From Scytonema sp045865695 (lineage in GTDB: Bacteria; Cyanobacteriota; Cyanobacteriia; Cyanobacteriales; Nostocaceae), in NCBI RefSeq assembly GCF_045865695.1, contig NZ_BAACAP010000251.1:124001-188000 (forward strand): 64,000 nt of DNA. The letters run 5' to 3'. The notes beneath the pieces were generated by a model that saw only the letters and a list, made by a program, of their open reading frames with translations, was not told the DNA's origin and searched no databases. The translations under genes and the position numbers were made by a program. Below, in pieces: positions 55,247-63,430 of the stretch (position 1 is its first letter; every line of letters starts with the position of its first letter).

Positions 55247-55750
55247 ATGAATTTGCTTTTTTATTCTGAAGAGTATTCTTTCGATAAAGAATTACTTTTT
55301 GAAATCACATCATATTTTCAGATCCAAATGGATGAGACTTATTATTTTGCAACATTTAATGTTATCTCTAATATTGACGATTTTATTCAAACTATAGATG
55401 AATATATTGAGAGTGAAAAAAAACAAATAATTAATTATTATAAAGTGGAGGAAAGTTATGGTAATTTTAGAATAAAAATTTATAGCTCTTTTACAGTCTG
55501 TTGGGAAGTTTTTTTATCTTATCTAAATTATTTGAATTGTACTGATTATTTTCAGGTGAGAGCACTTAAAAATCATTTAGAACAACAAGAAAGAGAAAAA
55601 GCTATCCCAAGTTATAGCGATTTTGGTTTTGAATCTCAAGAAGAATACGAAAATTATTGTTTGTTAGAAGAATTTGTTAATTCAGACAATTTTAATTCTG
55701 TAGGTTATACACCTATAAGTTACGAACTGTATATGGAAAACTATGATTGA
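55247..55750 (+). CDS. acidic AT-rich orphan protein (167 aa)
   Basis: No family recognised. The product is unusually rich in Glu, Asp, Tyr, Phe, Asn and Ile (NLLFYSEEYSFDKELLFEIT, DDFIQTIDEYIESEKKQIIN), with a central strand-rich segment and an acidic C-terminus. The gene is markedly more AT-rich than its neighbours, as expected for recent transfer. It stands alone. Similar acidic aromatic proteins occur as immunity proteins or phage-encoded inhibitors, but nothing here proves this. Confidence 0.65.
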   Translation: MNLLFYSEEYSFDKELLFEITSYFQIQMDETYYFATFNVISNIDDFIQTIDEYIESEKKQIINYYKVEESYGNFRIKIYSSFTVCWEVFLSYLNYLNCTDYFQVRALKNHLEQQEREKAIPSYSDFGFESQEEYENYCLLEEFVNSDNFNSVGYTPISYELYMENYD

Positions 55751-56071
55751 TACAGCAGATTTAGGGGGATTAAGCCAGGACTTACGCAACTGGCACAATT
55801 GGTTTAGATACGCCTGTGCCACACCGGCTGTGTTAGCATAAGCATTAATGCTTAAAATCTCAGAAGAAACAGGACATATTACAATTTGTATAAATGTATT
55901 TTAAATGACAAAATTTGGAATTTTCATAATCTTCATACTAGAGCAGTCCGGCTCGTAAATTGCGATCGCTTGAGTTTGATGAGATCTCCAACTTCTTGTG
56001 AGATGAATGCCGAAATTAGGACGCTTCGCTCAAAAGCGCCCCTTCCAAACAGCTTATTCTCAACCTAAATT

Positions 56072-56197
56072 TCATTGTTGAGCGTGTTTTCTGACAGTTT
56101 CCACATCCAAATTCAAGCGTTCGGCAGTCTGCTCAATCGTTAACCCTAACTCTAATAAGACTGGTATCATTTCTATCTTATTTTTCTGTTGAATTGG
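56072..56197 (-). pseudogene. Rpn-family transposase-like C-terminal relic
   Basis: The frame reads IQQKNKIEMIPVLLELGLTI, EQTAERLNLDVETVRKHAQQ and a stop at 56072-56074. This helix-turn-helix-like tail is typical of Rpn/PDDEXK nuclease-family proteins (AIPxLLxLGLSVEQIAExLxLxxExV). The nuclease domain is missing. Confidence 0.55.
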
Positions 56198-56227
56198 CGA
56201 AACTAATCTTTAAATCTCCAAAAATTT

Positions 56228-56291
56228 CTTGTGATGCGGGCTTCTAGCCTGCTATTAACTAGGAGACGGGCGGGACGCCCGTCCCACAAGA
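56228..56291 (+). repeat. gcgggc/gacgggcgggacgccc palindromic repeat
   Basis: A short interspersed repeat with two nested palindromes (gcgggcttctagcctgc; gacgggcgggacgcccgtc) and ttgtg/cacaa ends. A similar ttgtggaacgggtgtctcgc core occurs inside the element at 45945-46072. Probably a small foldback element, no coding potential. Confidence 0.5.
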
Positions 56292-56401
56292 TGGATAATT
56301 TATAATAGGGGATTAGTATTATTTCTTGGAAGTCCCTAATTCAAAAAATAACTCCGGAATTTCTTTGAAGATTTCATAAAAGAGTGGGTCTGCTGTCATT
56401 T

Positions 56402-57445
56402 CTATGCCTTTAACACAGCATCTAACAACTTAGCAGCACCAAAACGAACGGGATCTGTACAGGGAAGATGAGTTTCTGCTTCCACAGATGCGATCGCACT
56501 CTTAGCCTCTGACTCATCCAAATGCCGAGTATTCAGAGAAATCCCTGCAACGGGTACGGGTGCAAAAGCACCTCCAGCACGGGCGACAGCTTCATATAAC
56601 CGAACAACTTCAGATAGAGGAGGAATAAACACGCCACCACTAGATACCTCAGTTTGTCCCGCACGATGTACGAGTATCATTTGTGTTGGTTGCGAACCGC
56701 GCATCAAGGGCAGAGTTGCTGTAGAACCGGGGTGCAGTAGCGAACCTTGTCCTTCAATATATAAAATGTCGTAATTTTTCCCATAACGCACAACCATTTG
56801 TTCCACCGCACCAGCCGCATAGTCCACTCTTACAGCATCTAGCGGTATGCCATCTCCTTCCAACATTAAACCTGTTTGCCCTGTCGCCAAAAATTTAGAG
56901 CGCAAACCTCGCAATCGCGACGCCCAGTTTAACTCCAAACTTGTTGACATCTTACCCACTGACATATCCGTTCCCACAGTCAACACTCGGCGACAGGGTA
57001 AAGTTCTTGCTATTCCAGAAGCTACACCCAGATTAGGCGGTTCTTTGCGTACATCCCAGATGACTTGTCCCGGTTTTAGCAATGCCTTTAACTCTGTCAT
57101 TGTTGATAGGGGTGTATGCAAACCGTTTACTATCGACATTCCAGCCATGACAGCATCTTTGATTTCATGCCAATAATCATCCGGTACAGTACCTCCTCCA
57201 GGAGCGATACCGATAACCAAAACTTGTGGTTTGTAAGTCAGTGATTCAGCAACAGATGAGACTATCGGGACATCGCGTTTGATACCCGTTAACTCTAATA
57301 GAGATTTACCCGCACATTCGCGGTCAATTGCTGCTACTATCGAAGCTTCACTATAACGTAAAAGTGCAAGCCCCGTTTTGCCATGCCGTCCTTGGATTCC
57401 TTCATGCAATAGAATTGCGATTCTTTGATTAAGCGCCAGACGCAC
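56402..57445 (-). CDS. dgcN: DUF1611 family protein, DgcN-like (D-glutamate N-acetyltransferase-like)
   Basis: The 347-aa protein has a Rossmann-like N-terminus (IAILLHEGIQGRHGKTGLAL, LVIGIAPGGGTVPDDYW) and a P-loop-like motif RRVLTVGTDMSVGKMSTSLE, with EGQGSLLHPG downstream, as in DUF1611/DgcN. In marine bacteria DgcN N-acetylates D-glutamate, which DgcA then racemises. GTG 57445, preceded by a GGGGG ribosome-binding site, is chosen; an in-frame start at 57523 would overlap dgcA by 95 bp. The 17 bp overlap with dgcA shows one operon. Confidence 0.85.
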   Translation of the reverse strand: MRLALNQRIAILLHEGIQGRHGKTGLALLRYSEASIVAAIDRECAGKSLLELTGIKRDVPIVSSVAESLTYKPQVLVIGIAPGGGTVPDDYWHEIKDAVMAGMSIVNGLHTPLSTMTELKALLKPGQVIWDVRKEPPNLGVASGIARTLPCRRVLTVGTDMSVGKMSTSLELNWASRLRGLRSKFLATGQTGLMLEGDGIPLDAVRVDYAAGAVEQMVVRYGKNYDILYIEGQGSLLHPGSTATLPLMRGSQPTQMILVHRAGQTEVSSGGVFIPPLSEVVRLYEAVARAGGAFAPVPVAGISLNTRHLDESEAKSAIASVEAETHLPCTDPVRFGAAKLLDAVLKA

Positions 57446-58481
57446 TGCGTTGTACCCCCAACCCTGGTAAATAGTTTGGTAACACTCTCCCCTGTTGCAA
57501 GATTGCACCTGTGAAGGGGTCATCTATAAGATTGAGATGGCTATCTAAATCTAGATAGTCAGCTAGTGGAGCAAGCTGTAGCGCTGCTGTATTGGCTAGC
57601 GTACTGTCGGAATAGCAACCAAACATCACTTGCAACCCATGCGCCCGTGCTGTGTGTACCATCCGCATTGCTTCTGTCAATCCTCCAGATTTCATCAATT
57701 TGATATTAATTCCATCTACGTAGTTTGCTAATTTAGGAATATCCGAACTCGTGAAACAACTTTCATCAACAAAGATAGGTAGAGAAGTTTGCTTCTTGAG
57801 ACTGCCTAACTTTTCTTCCTGCCCTTTCTTTAGTGGTTGCTCTACATACTTTATACCCACATCAGCAAGCCAATTGCACATTTGTATCGCATCTTCCAAA
57901 CTCCAACCCCCATTCGCATCAACATACAATTCTCGATCTAGTGCTTCTTCTCGCACTGCTAATAACATCTTTCGATCTGCCGCAATCCCATCCGGACTCC
58001 CCAACTTTACCTTAAAAACGCGGACATCGGTAAATTGTAACCAATCTCGCGCCCTAGCTCTTGCTCCTTCGGGAGAGTTAATACCAATAGTCACTGATGT
58101 AGGTACAATAGATTTGAGTTCTAGCCCCCACAATTGCCATAAAGGCAGTTCTACATATTTGCCCAACCAATCATGGAGGGCTATATCTAAGCCTGCTTTG
58201 GCAGATGAAGGAATATGAGATTTATTCAACACAACATCAATTGCCTGTTTTTGGAGTGGGCTAAATTGTTGTAAAATAGGCAAGCTTTGCAGTAGAGCAT
58301 TCTGAATTATCTCTGTTGACTGTGGAGAAGTCCCCACGCCAAAAGGTGATGCTTCACCCCATCCTTCTATACCATCATGGGAAATCTTTACCCATACATT
58401 TGTTGTCTTTGCCGTCGTACCGCGACTGATGGTCAAAGGAAAGCGCTTGTTTACAGTGAATGTCTCTACTTCTATCTGCAT
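57429..58481 (-). CDS. dgcA: enolase-superfamily epimerase, DgcA-like
   Basis: The 350-aa MLE-subgroup enzyme has the KxK motif (VFKVKLG, about residues 161-167) and metal ligands in LYVDANGGWS and YVEQPLKK, with VDESCF and INIKLMKSGG. This matches L-Ala-D/L-Glu epimerase/N-acetyl-D-Glu racemase (DgcA, YcjG). It works with DgcN in use of D-glutamate or murein-derived dipeptides. Both genes share one transcript on the - strand. Confidence 0.9.
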   Translation of the reverse strand: MQIEVETFTVNKRFPLTISRGTTAKTTNVWVKISHDGIEGWGEASPFGVGTSPQSTEIIQNALLQSLPILQQFSPLQKQAIDVVLNKSHIPSSAKAGLDIALHDWLGKYVELPLWQLWGLELKSIVPTSVTIGINSPEGARARARDWLQFTDVRVFKVKLGSPDGIAADRKMLLAVREEALDRELYVDANGGWSLEDAIQMCNWLADVGIKYVEQPLKKGQEEKLGSLKKQTSLPIFVDESCFTSSDIPKLANYVDGINIKLMKSGGLTEAMRMVHTARAHGLQVMFGCYSDSTLANTAALQLAPLADYLDLDSHLNLIDDPFTGAILQQGRVLPNYLPGLGVQRSASGA

Positions 58482-58506
58482 AAATAAGTCAGCACAATTA
58501 CAGTTA

Positions 58507-58590
58507 ACTAGTCAGGAACGTCATTTGTCGTTTGTCATTTGTCATTGGTAAGGATTTCAGACGTATTTATATTTTCTAATGTAGTTCTTT
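58507..58590 (+). repeat. gtcatttgtcattt spacer repeat, copy 1
   Basis: About 85 bp starting aactagtcaggaacgtcatt recur, with some changes, at 63331-63420 (aactagtcaggattgtcatt). It includes the tandem gtcatttgtc units common in spacers of this genome. Non-coding. Confidence 0.6.
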
Positions 58591-58680
58591 TTATTTCCGC
58601 ATAGCTACTTCATTTTATGTACAGAATAAAGTATAAAATATTTGATGTTTTATCTTTCTTTCATCCTCGACCTTATATCC

Positions 58681-59232
58681 ATGACCAATTTACAAAAATG
58701 GAAGATTCTGAACTCAACAATGATTTTAGACCATTACTGGTGTAAAGTCAGGCGAGATAAACTACAGTTACCTAACGGTAAAATTATAGACGATTATTTT
58801 GTTAATCTGAAACAGGATGTTGCTTTAATATTACCCATTACTTGCAACAGGGAAATTATTTTTGTCCGTCAATACAGGCATGCAGTGGGTGAGTTTTTCA
58901 TTGAACTTCCAGCAGGAAGTTTCGATCCAGAACAAGAAAGTGCTGAAACAGCAGCCATTAGAGAACTGCAAGAAGAAACAGGTTATCTTGCCCAACATAT
59001 CACAAAAATTTCAACAATTTATGACAAACCAAGTAAAGATACCAATCAAATACATTTGTATATAGCAGAGAATGTCACAAAAGTGAGTGACCAAAGTTTA
59101 GATATTACAGAAGAAATTGAAGTTCTTTTGATTCCCGTGGAATCAGTTAGGGAAAAAATTCTCATTGGAGAAATTTGTGTTGCAGGAACTGTTGCAGCTT
59201 TGTGCTTGGGATTGAATTTTTTGAAATATTAA
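58681..59232 (+). CDS. Nudix hydrolase (ADP-ribose pyrophosphatase-like)
   Basis: The 183-aa enzyme has a Nudix box GSFDPEQESAETAAIRELQE followed by ETGY, with a Pro-Ala before the Gly (ELPAGSFD), typical of ADP-sugar pyrophosphatases. The N-terminal strand (YWCKVRRDKLQLPNGK) also fits. It probably cleaves ADP-ribose into AMP and ribose 5-phosphate. It faces the nucleoside hydrolase-ribokinase pair across a shared hairpin. The start at ATG 58681 is chosen; the upstream ~13 residues of the longer frame are hydrophobic and atypical. Confidence 0.9.
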   Translation: MTNLQKWKILNSTMILDHYWCKVRRDKLQLPNGKIIDDYFVNLKQDVALILPITCNREIIFVRQYRHAVGEFFIELPAGSFDPEQESAETAAIRELQEETGYLAQHITKISTIYDKPSKDTNQIHLYIAENVTKVSDQSLDITEEIEVLLIPVESVREKILIGEICVAGTVAALCLGLNFLKY

Positions 59233-59294
59233 CCGCAGCCTGTAGCAGATGCACGCGGACAATTATCTGCGTGCATCTGCTACAGGCTGCGGTT
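59231..59294 (+). terminator. perfect 26 bp hairpin between convergent genes
   Basis: The arms 59231-59256 (aaccgcagcctgtagcagat plus gcacgc) and 59269-59294 are exact complements around a 12-base loop. It lies between the stops of the Nudix and nucleoside hydrolase genes and could terminate transcription from both sides. A fragment of the same sequence occurs at 4677-4700, so it may have originated as a foldback repeat. Confidence 0.75.
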
Positions 59295-59300
59295 CAAAAT

Positions 59301-60215
59301 TCATCTCGCCCACTGTTGCAGAATATAAGAGTAGAAAGCTTCTTTATCTACTTTATCCATGGCGTAAATCTTACGACCTCCAGGGACTATCTTAGTACGT
59401 CCTTGGCTGAGACCGTGCGTGACAATTTCTGTTTCCCACTCCCGGAGTTCGTAAAATTCTGGATGAGCTAGGTAAGCTGTGGCTAGCACATCCCAAAAAT
59501 AATAATCTTGGGGAATGACGAGTGCATAACATTGTCCCGCTAAATCAGATACAGGATATTTTCTTTGTTTCCCCATCTTGTACACTAGATCTGATGTTAC
59601 AGGTACGTTGTTGGTCAGATCTAAGGGACACACGATAATTTCGATTTGCGATCGCCACACTCTTGCAACTGAAATCGGGTCCCAGTAGGCATTCCATTCT
59701 GCCGAACCATCTTGTCCCGGTTCCCAATTTTTTTCTACATTACCTGAAACATTCAACGCCCCTCCCATCCAGACAATGCGTTGAATTTTCGCCTCCACTT
59801 CTGGTGCTGTATCGAGTGCATGAGCTACATTAGTTAGAGGTCCAGTAACCATTAAAGTGACTGGTTCTGGCGACTCTCGTAACACCCGGATCGTAAAATC
59901 TTGACCGGGTTCTGTTAGTAAGGGTGTGCGAATAGTATCATTTTGATTGAGAATTGGAAAATGGTCAACAATAAATGAATCGCGGCGGTAGAGACGAGGG
60001 AAGGGATTAATACCGCGTACAGTACTTTCAGCAACGGGAACGCGATCGCATCCCATAAGATCTAGAATTTTACGTGTAGCACTAACAGCTGGTTCCGCGT
60101 AGCAATCGGCTGGAGTAACAACGATACCAAGAGGCTGCACGTTATGCATTGTCATAAGCAACATCGTTGCTAAATAATCATCTACACCACCATCATGATC
60201 CATTAATACGAACAT
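59301..60215 (-). CDS. nucleoside hydrolase (IunH family)
   Basis: The 304-aa enzyme has the calcium-binding N-terminal motif DHDGGVDDYLATMLLM and the family segments VTGPLTNVAHALDTAPEVEA and IVWMGGALNVSGNV, with WDPISVARV later. It hydrolyses the N-glycosidic bond of nucleosides to a base and ribose; substrate preference cannot be told. It is downstream of ribokinase on the same strand, 68 bp apart. Confidence 0.92.
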   Translation of the reverse strand: MFVLMDHDGGVDDYLATMLLMTMHNVQPLGIVVTPADCYAEPAVSATRKILDLMGCDRVPVAESTVRGINPFPRLYRRDSFIVDHFPILNQNDTIRTPLLTEPGQDFTIRVLRESPEPVTLMVTGPLTNVAHALDTAPEVEAKIQRIVWMGGALNVSGNVEKNWEPGQDGSAEWNAYWDPISVARVWRSQIEIIVCPLDLTNNVPVTSDLVYKMGKQRKYPVSDLAGQCYALVIPQDYYFWDVLATAYLAHPEFYELREWETEIVTHGLSQGRTKIVPGGRKIYAMDKVDKEAFYSYILQQWAR

Positions 60216-60283
60216 AATCAGTGACCAGTAATCAGTAATCAGTAATCATAACTGGTCACTGGTCACTGGTCACTGGTCACTGA
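60216..60283 (+). repeat. ggtcact tandem repeat and agtaatc repeats
   Basis: The spacer is built of agtaatc (three copies) followed by ggtcact (four copies) and then ggttact. The left half is nearly complementary to the right half, so it could fold as a hairpin in the rbsK-nucleoside hydrolase transcript. Confidence 0.75.
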
Positions 60284-61204
60284 TTACTGGTTACTGTTAA
60301 TAAAATTATCAAATGTTATTTTATCGGGAAGAGAAGCTTGTGCGCCCAGTTTTGTTGCAGTTATTGCACCTGCAGCTGCACCCCAAACCACTGCTTGATG
60401 TAATGACAATCCTTCGTGAAGTGCTGCGGCTAAACCACCATTAAATGCATCCCCTGCAGCAGTTGTGTCAACGGTACGAACTGGAAATGCAGGTACAAAG
60501 AAGGTTTCTTCTGCTGTTGCACAAACAACGCCCTTAGCACCGAGTTTTACAATGGCATTTTTGACTCCCCACTGTCTCAACACTGTCGCTGCTTCTCGTG
60601 CTGAGTCTTCTCCATCCACGGGAAAACCCACAAGTTGTTCTGCTTCAACTTCATTGGGTGTAATAATATCTACCAATGGGTAAAGTTCTTTTGGCATTTC
60701 TTTGTTTGCAGGTGCTGGATCGAGTATTACCGTCACTCCCGCCGCTTGTGCTGCTTGGGCGGCTAAAACAACGGTAGGTATGGGAATTTCAAATTGTAAA
60801 AGCAGTGTTGTGGCTTCCGGTAACACGTGTGATAACCGTTTTATATCTTCCTCATTTACCTGTCCGTTCGCACCAGGAGTAACAATAATTTGATTTTCAC
60901 CTTTCAAATCTACAGCAATTAGAGCAACTCCAGAACTTACCGTTTCATCAACAAATATATTCTCAGTTTTCACTCTAGATTCTTGCAAACTACTAACGAG
61001 TTCCTCAGCAAAACTGTCTCCACCTACACGCCCTATCATATGAGTCGGAATTCCCAATCTTGCTAATGCAACTGCTTGATTTGCGCCTTTACCACCAGGT
61101 ACTTTAAAAAAATCCTGTCCCAACAGCGTTTCTCCTGCAACTGGTAACCGAGGTACTGTTGCTACTAGGTCTATATTGATGCTACCAAGGACGATAATGC
61201 TCAT
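60284..61204 (-). CDS. rbsK: ribokinase
   Basis: The 306-aa PfkB-family kinase has the N-terminal signature GGKGANQAVALARLGIP and the C-terminal signature VDTTAAGDAFNGGLAAALHE with the catalytic Asp, plus ILDPAPAN and ITPNEVEAEQL. It phosphorylates ribose to ribose 5-phosphate. In this context it processes ribose released by the nucleoside hydrolase next to it. Confidence 0.95.
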   Translation of the reverse strand: MSIIVLGSINIDLVATVPRLPVAGETLLGQDFFKVPGGKGANQAVALARLGIPTHMIGRVGGDSFAEELVSSLQESRVKTENIFVDETVSSGVALIAVDLKGENQIIVTPGANGQVNEEDIKRLSHVLPEATTLLLQFEIPIPTVVLAAQAAQAAGVTVILDPAPANKEMPKELYPLVDIITPNEVEAEQLVGFPVDGEDSAREAATVLRQWGVKNAIVKLGAKGVVCATAEETFFVPAFPVRTVDTTAAGDAFNGGLAAALHEGLSLHQAVVWGAAAGAITATKLGAQASLPDKITFDNFINSNQ

Positions 61205-61343
61205 AGTTTACAAAAGTTGCAGTGTAAGCGCGGCGTACTGAAGACAAGCGCTCATTTTTAAAATGTCCAAATTTCATATTATGCGCGAATCCACAAGTAT
61301 AAGCTAAATAGTCTGTAAAGTGTCAGTAGGTAAGCTAGCACAA

Positions 61344-61904
61344 TCAAGATAACTGCCTTATGACTCTACAAGGATTGCCAACAGCAACAACATTGGCAGG
61401 TATATCTTTTGTTACTACACTCCCCGCGCCAATAGTAGTATTATCACCAATAGTCACACCGGGACAAACAATGGCATTACCTCCAATCCAAACGTTGTTA
61501 CCGATTCTAATTGGAGATGCTAGTTCCTTGCCTGAAAGCCGAATTTCTGGTTCTACTGGATGATGTGCTGTATAAATTTGAACGTATGGCGCAAATAAAA
61601 CATTGTTACCTATATGAACTGTATTGCAGTCTAAAATGACACAACCAACATTCATATACAGTCCGTCTCCTGCATAAATGTTTTTACCATAATCACAGTA
61701 AAATGGTGGCGTGATATATGTTCCTTGCCCTATTTCACCGAATAATTCTTGCAAGATTTGCGATCGCTCTTCCCGTTGTTCTTCCGTTGTTGAATTATAC
61801 GTTCTCAGCAACCGACTTGCCATTTTTCTCTCGTTCAAAAGTTCTATTTCTGTAGCAAGATATAGCTCACCAGAAAGCATTTTTTGTTTTTCTGTCTTTT
61901 CCAT
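61344..61904 (-). CDS. maltose O-acetyltransferase-like (LbH) enzyme
   Basis: The 186-aa protein has an N-terminal Mac domain (MLSGELYLATEIELLNERKM) and the left-handed beta helix hexapeptide repeats (IGNNVWIGGNAIVCPGVTIG, TIGAGSVVTKDIPANVVAVG). His in TAHHPVEPE is the likely catalytic residue. Maa/NodL-type enzymes acetylate sugars with acetyl-CoA; the substrate here is unknown. It is monocistronic. Confidence 0.93.
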   Translation of the reverse strand: MEKTEKQKMLSGELYLATEIELLNERKMASRLLRTYNSTTEEQREERSQILQELFGEIGQGTYITPPFYCDYGKNIYAGDGLYMNVGCVILDCNTVHIGNNVLFAPYVQIYTAHHPVEPEIRLSGKELASPIRIGNNVWIGGNAIVCPGVTIGDNTTIGAGSVVTKDIPANVVAVGNPCRVIRQLS

Positions 61905-62031
61905 ATTTAGATGTTAGTTTCTACTCTATCAATTAGATACTAAATTGATTTTTTAAAGATTCTTGTTATCTTTATATATTGCTAGAAATAGTAAATAAAC
62001 TATAAGATTTTTTAAAATAAATTAAAAGACC

Positions 62032-62068
62032 AATATTTCCGACTTCTCAAAGAAGTCGGGGATATTAT
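62032..62068 (+). repeat. ccgacttct/agaagtcgg hairpin
   Basis: The arms ccgacttct (62039-62047) and agaagtcgg (62051-62059) surround a caa loop, with aatatt-type outer pairing. This is a common cyanobacterial spacer hairpin. It lies between the divergent acetyltransferase and patatin genes, so it is not at a 3' end; its role is unclear. Confidence 0.6.
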
Positions 62069-62125
62069 TTCTCATAAATGATTTAGTATTACTATATTAT
62101 GTGTAGTTAACAAGGGAAAAAAAGT

Positions 62126-63307
62126 ATGCCTTTTCGGATTTTAAGCTTAGATGGAGGCGGAATTCGAGGAATTGTCGCAGCAACGATGCTTGCGTCAATT
62201 GAGAAGCAGATTTCTCAACCCTTAAATGAGTACTTTCACTTAATTGCTGGAACTTCTACAGGCTCAATTTTAGCAGCAGCAATTGCCAAAGGTCTCAAAA
62301 GTGAAGATATTATTGATATGTATAGGTATAAAAGCCCAAAAATATTTCCTTACCGAAGTTTGTTTTCACTAAAAAGAATTCCATTACTACTCAAATATGG
62401 TTTATCTGCACCTAAATTTTCCAATACAGGCTTGATTGAAGTCTTGAAAGAAGTTTTTGAAGATACCAGACTTTTTGATGTTCGCTCACCGTTACTGTTG
62501 ATAGTATCCTATGACACGATTGAACGAGAACCAATTATTTTTAAAAGTTGGCGACAAGACAAAGGTTATGGTAATGTCCCTTTATGGGAAGTTTGTGTAT
62601 GTTCAGCATCAGCACCAACTTATTTTCCAGCATATAAACTTGAAAAAAATATATATGGCAAAGTTCAACAAGGAGATTTACAAAGTCTTGTTTTTAATCG
62701 GGATGTATCTTCAACAGAAGGCTTATATAACAAGCAAATTTTGAGAATTACTGATGGTATGGGAGAAGGTCAATCTCGTATTATAGAACAATATAGAGGA
62801 GTGACAAAGACAGCATTTCTAAATATACCTTGGAATGTTATACCTGATAACACCTCTACCTATTCAATCCAAACTATTTACTCTGCTATTGATGGTGGTG
62901 TAGCAGCAAATAATCCATCGAGTTGTGCTGTTGCTGAAGCTTTAAGGTTAGGTCATTCACTAGATGAAATTACGGTTCTCTCTTTAGGAACAGGTGATGC
63001 TACGCGAATCATTCCGTTTGAATCTGCTCGCCGATGGGGTATCTTACAATGGGCGCAACCACTTGTTAATGTTTTGTTTGATGCAACATCAGACGTTTAT
63101 GAATACATCACCTATCAAGTTATTCAAAATCGTTTTTTACGGTTGCAGTTCAAACTGGATCGACATTTAACTGGTAAGCGGTTGAGTGACGATCTTGATG
63201 ATGTTAGTAAAGAAAATATCAGTAATTTAATTGAAGCGACGGAGACTTATCTCCAACAAAGTGATGTGCAAGAAGCATTACAAACATTTTTACAGCTTAA
63301 TCGTTAA
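62126..63307 (+). CDS. patatin-like phospholipase with inserted module
   Basis: The 393-aa protein has the oxyanion motif DGGGIRG (~9-15), the nucleophile Ser44 in GTSTGS and the catalytic Asp256 in DGGVAANNPS, with SASAPTYFPAY before it. Between residues ~172 and 250 it carries an insertion (ILRITDGMGEGQSRIIEQYR, GVTKTAFLNIPWNVIPDNTS) that is absent from standard patatins. Its pattern resembles short beta modules of phage structural proteins. The catalytic dyad is intact. It probably hydrolyses membrane lipids; patatins are also effectors of anti-phage systems (CapV), but no CD-NTase gene is adjacent. Confidence 0.88.
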   Translation: MPFRILSLDGGGIRGIVAATMLASIEKQISQPLNEYFHLIAGTSTGSILAAAIAKGLKSEDIIDMYRYKSPKIFPYRSLFSLKRIPLLLKYGLSAPKFSNTGLIEVLKEVFEDTRLFDVRSPLLLIVSYDTIEREPIIFKSWRQDKGYGNVPLWEVCVCSASAPTYFPAYKLEKNIYGKVQQGDLQSLVFNRDVSSTEGLYNKQILRITDGMGEGQSRIIEQYRGVTKTAFLNIPWNVIPDNTSTYSIQTIYSAIDGGVAANNPSSCAVAEALRLGHSLDEITVLSLGTGDATRIIPFESARRWGILQWAQPLVNVLFDATSDVYEYITYQVIQNRFLRLQFKLDRHLTGKRLSDDLDDVSKENISNLIEATETYLQQSDVQEALQTFLQLNR

Positions 63308-63330
63308 GTGGTTGGTAGAATTAAAGATAA

Positions 63331-63420
63331 CTAGTCAGGATTGTCATTTATTATTTGTCATTTGTCACTTGTCATTAGTAAAAGTTTCAGATATATTTAC
63401 ATTTTGTGTTATATTTCTGT
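63331..63420 (+). repeat. gtcatttgtcattt spacer repeat, copy 2
   Basis: Second copy of the spacer repeat seen at 58507-58590; both include a run of gtcattt units and end in ttacattttgtgtt or similar. Non-coding. Confidence 0.6.
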
Positions 63421-63430
63421 TTATTAGTAC

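Noticed and set aside
60216..60283. CRISPR-like or operator array of ggtcact repeats
   Set aside because: It is a short tandem spacer repeat without spacers, similar to other simple repeats in the genome.
62126..63307. CBASS operon with the patatin as CapV effector
   Set aside because: No CD-NTase, Cap2 or Cap3 gene is adjacent; the neighbours are a sugar acetyltransferase and a GGDEF protein.
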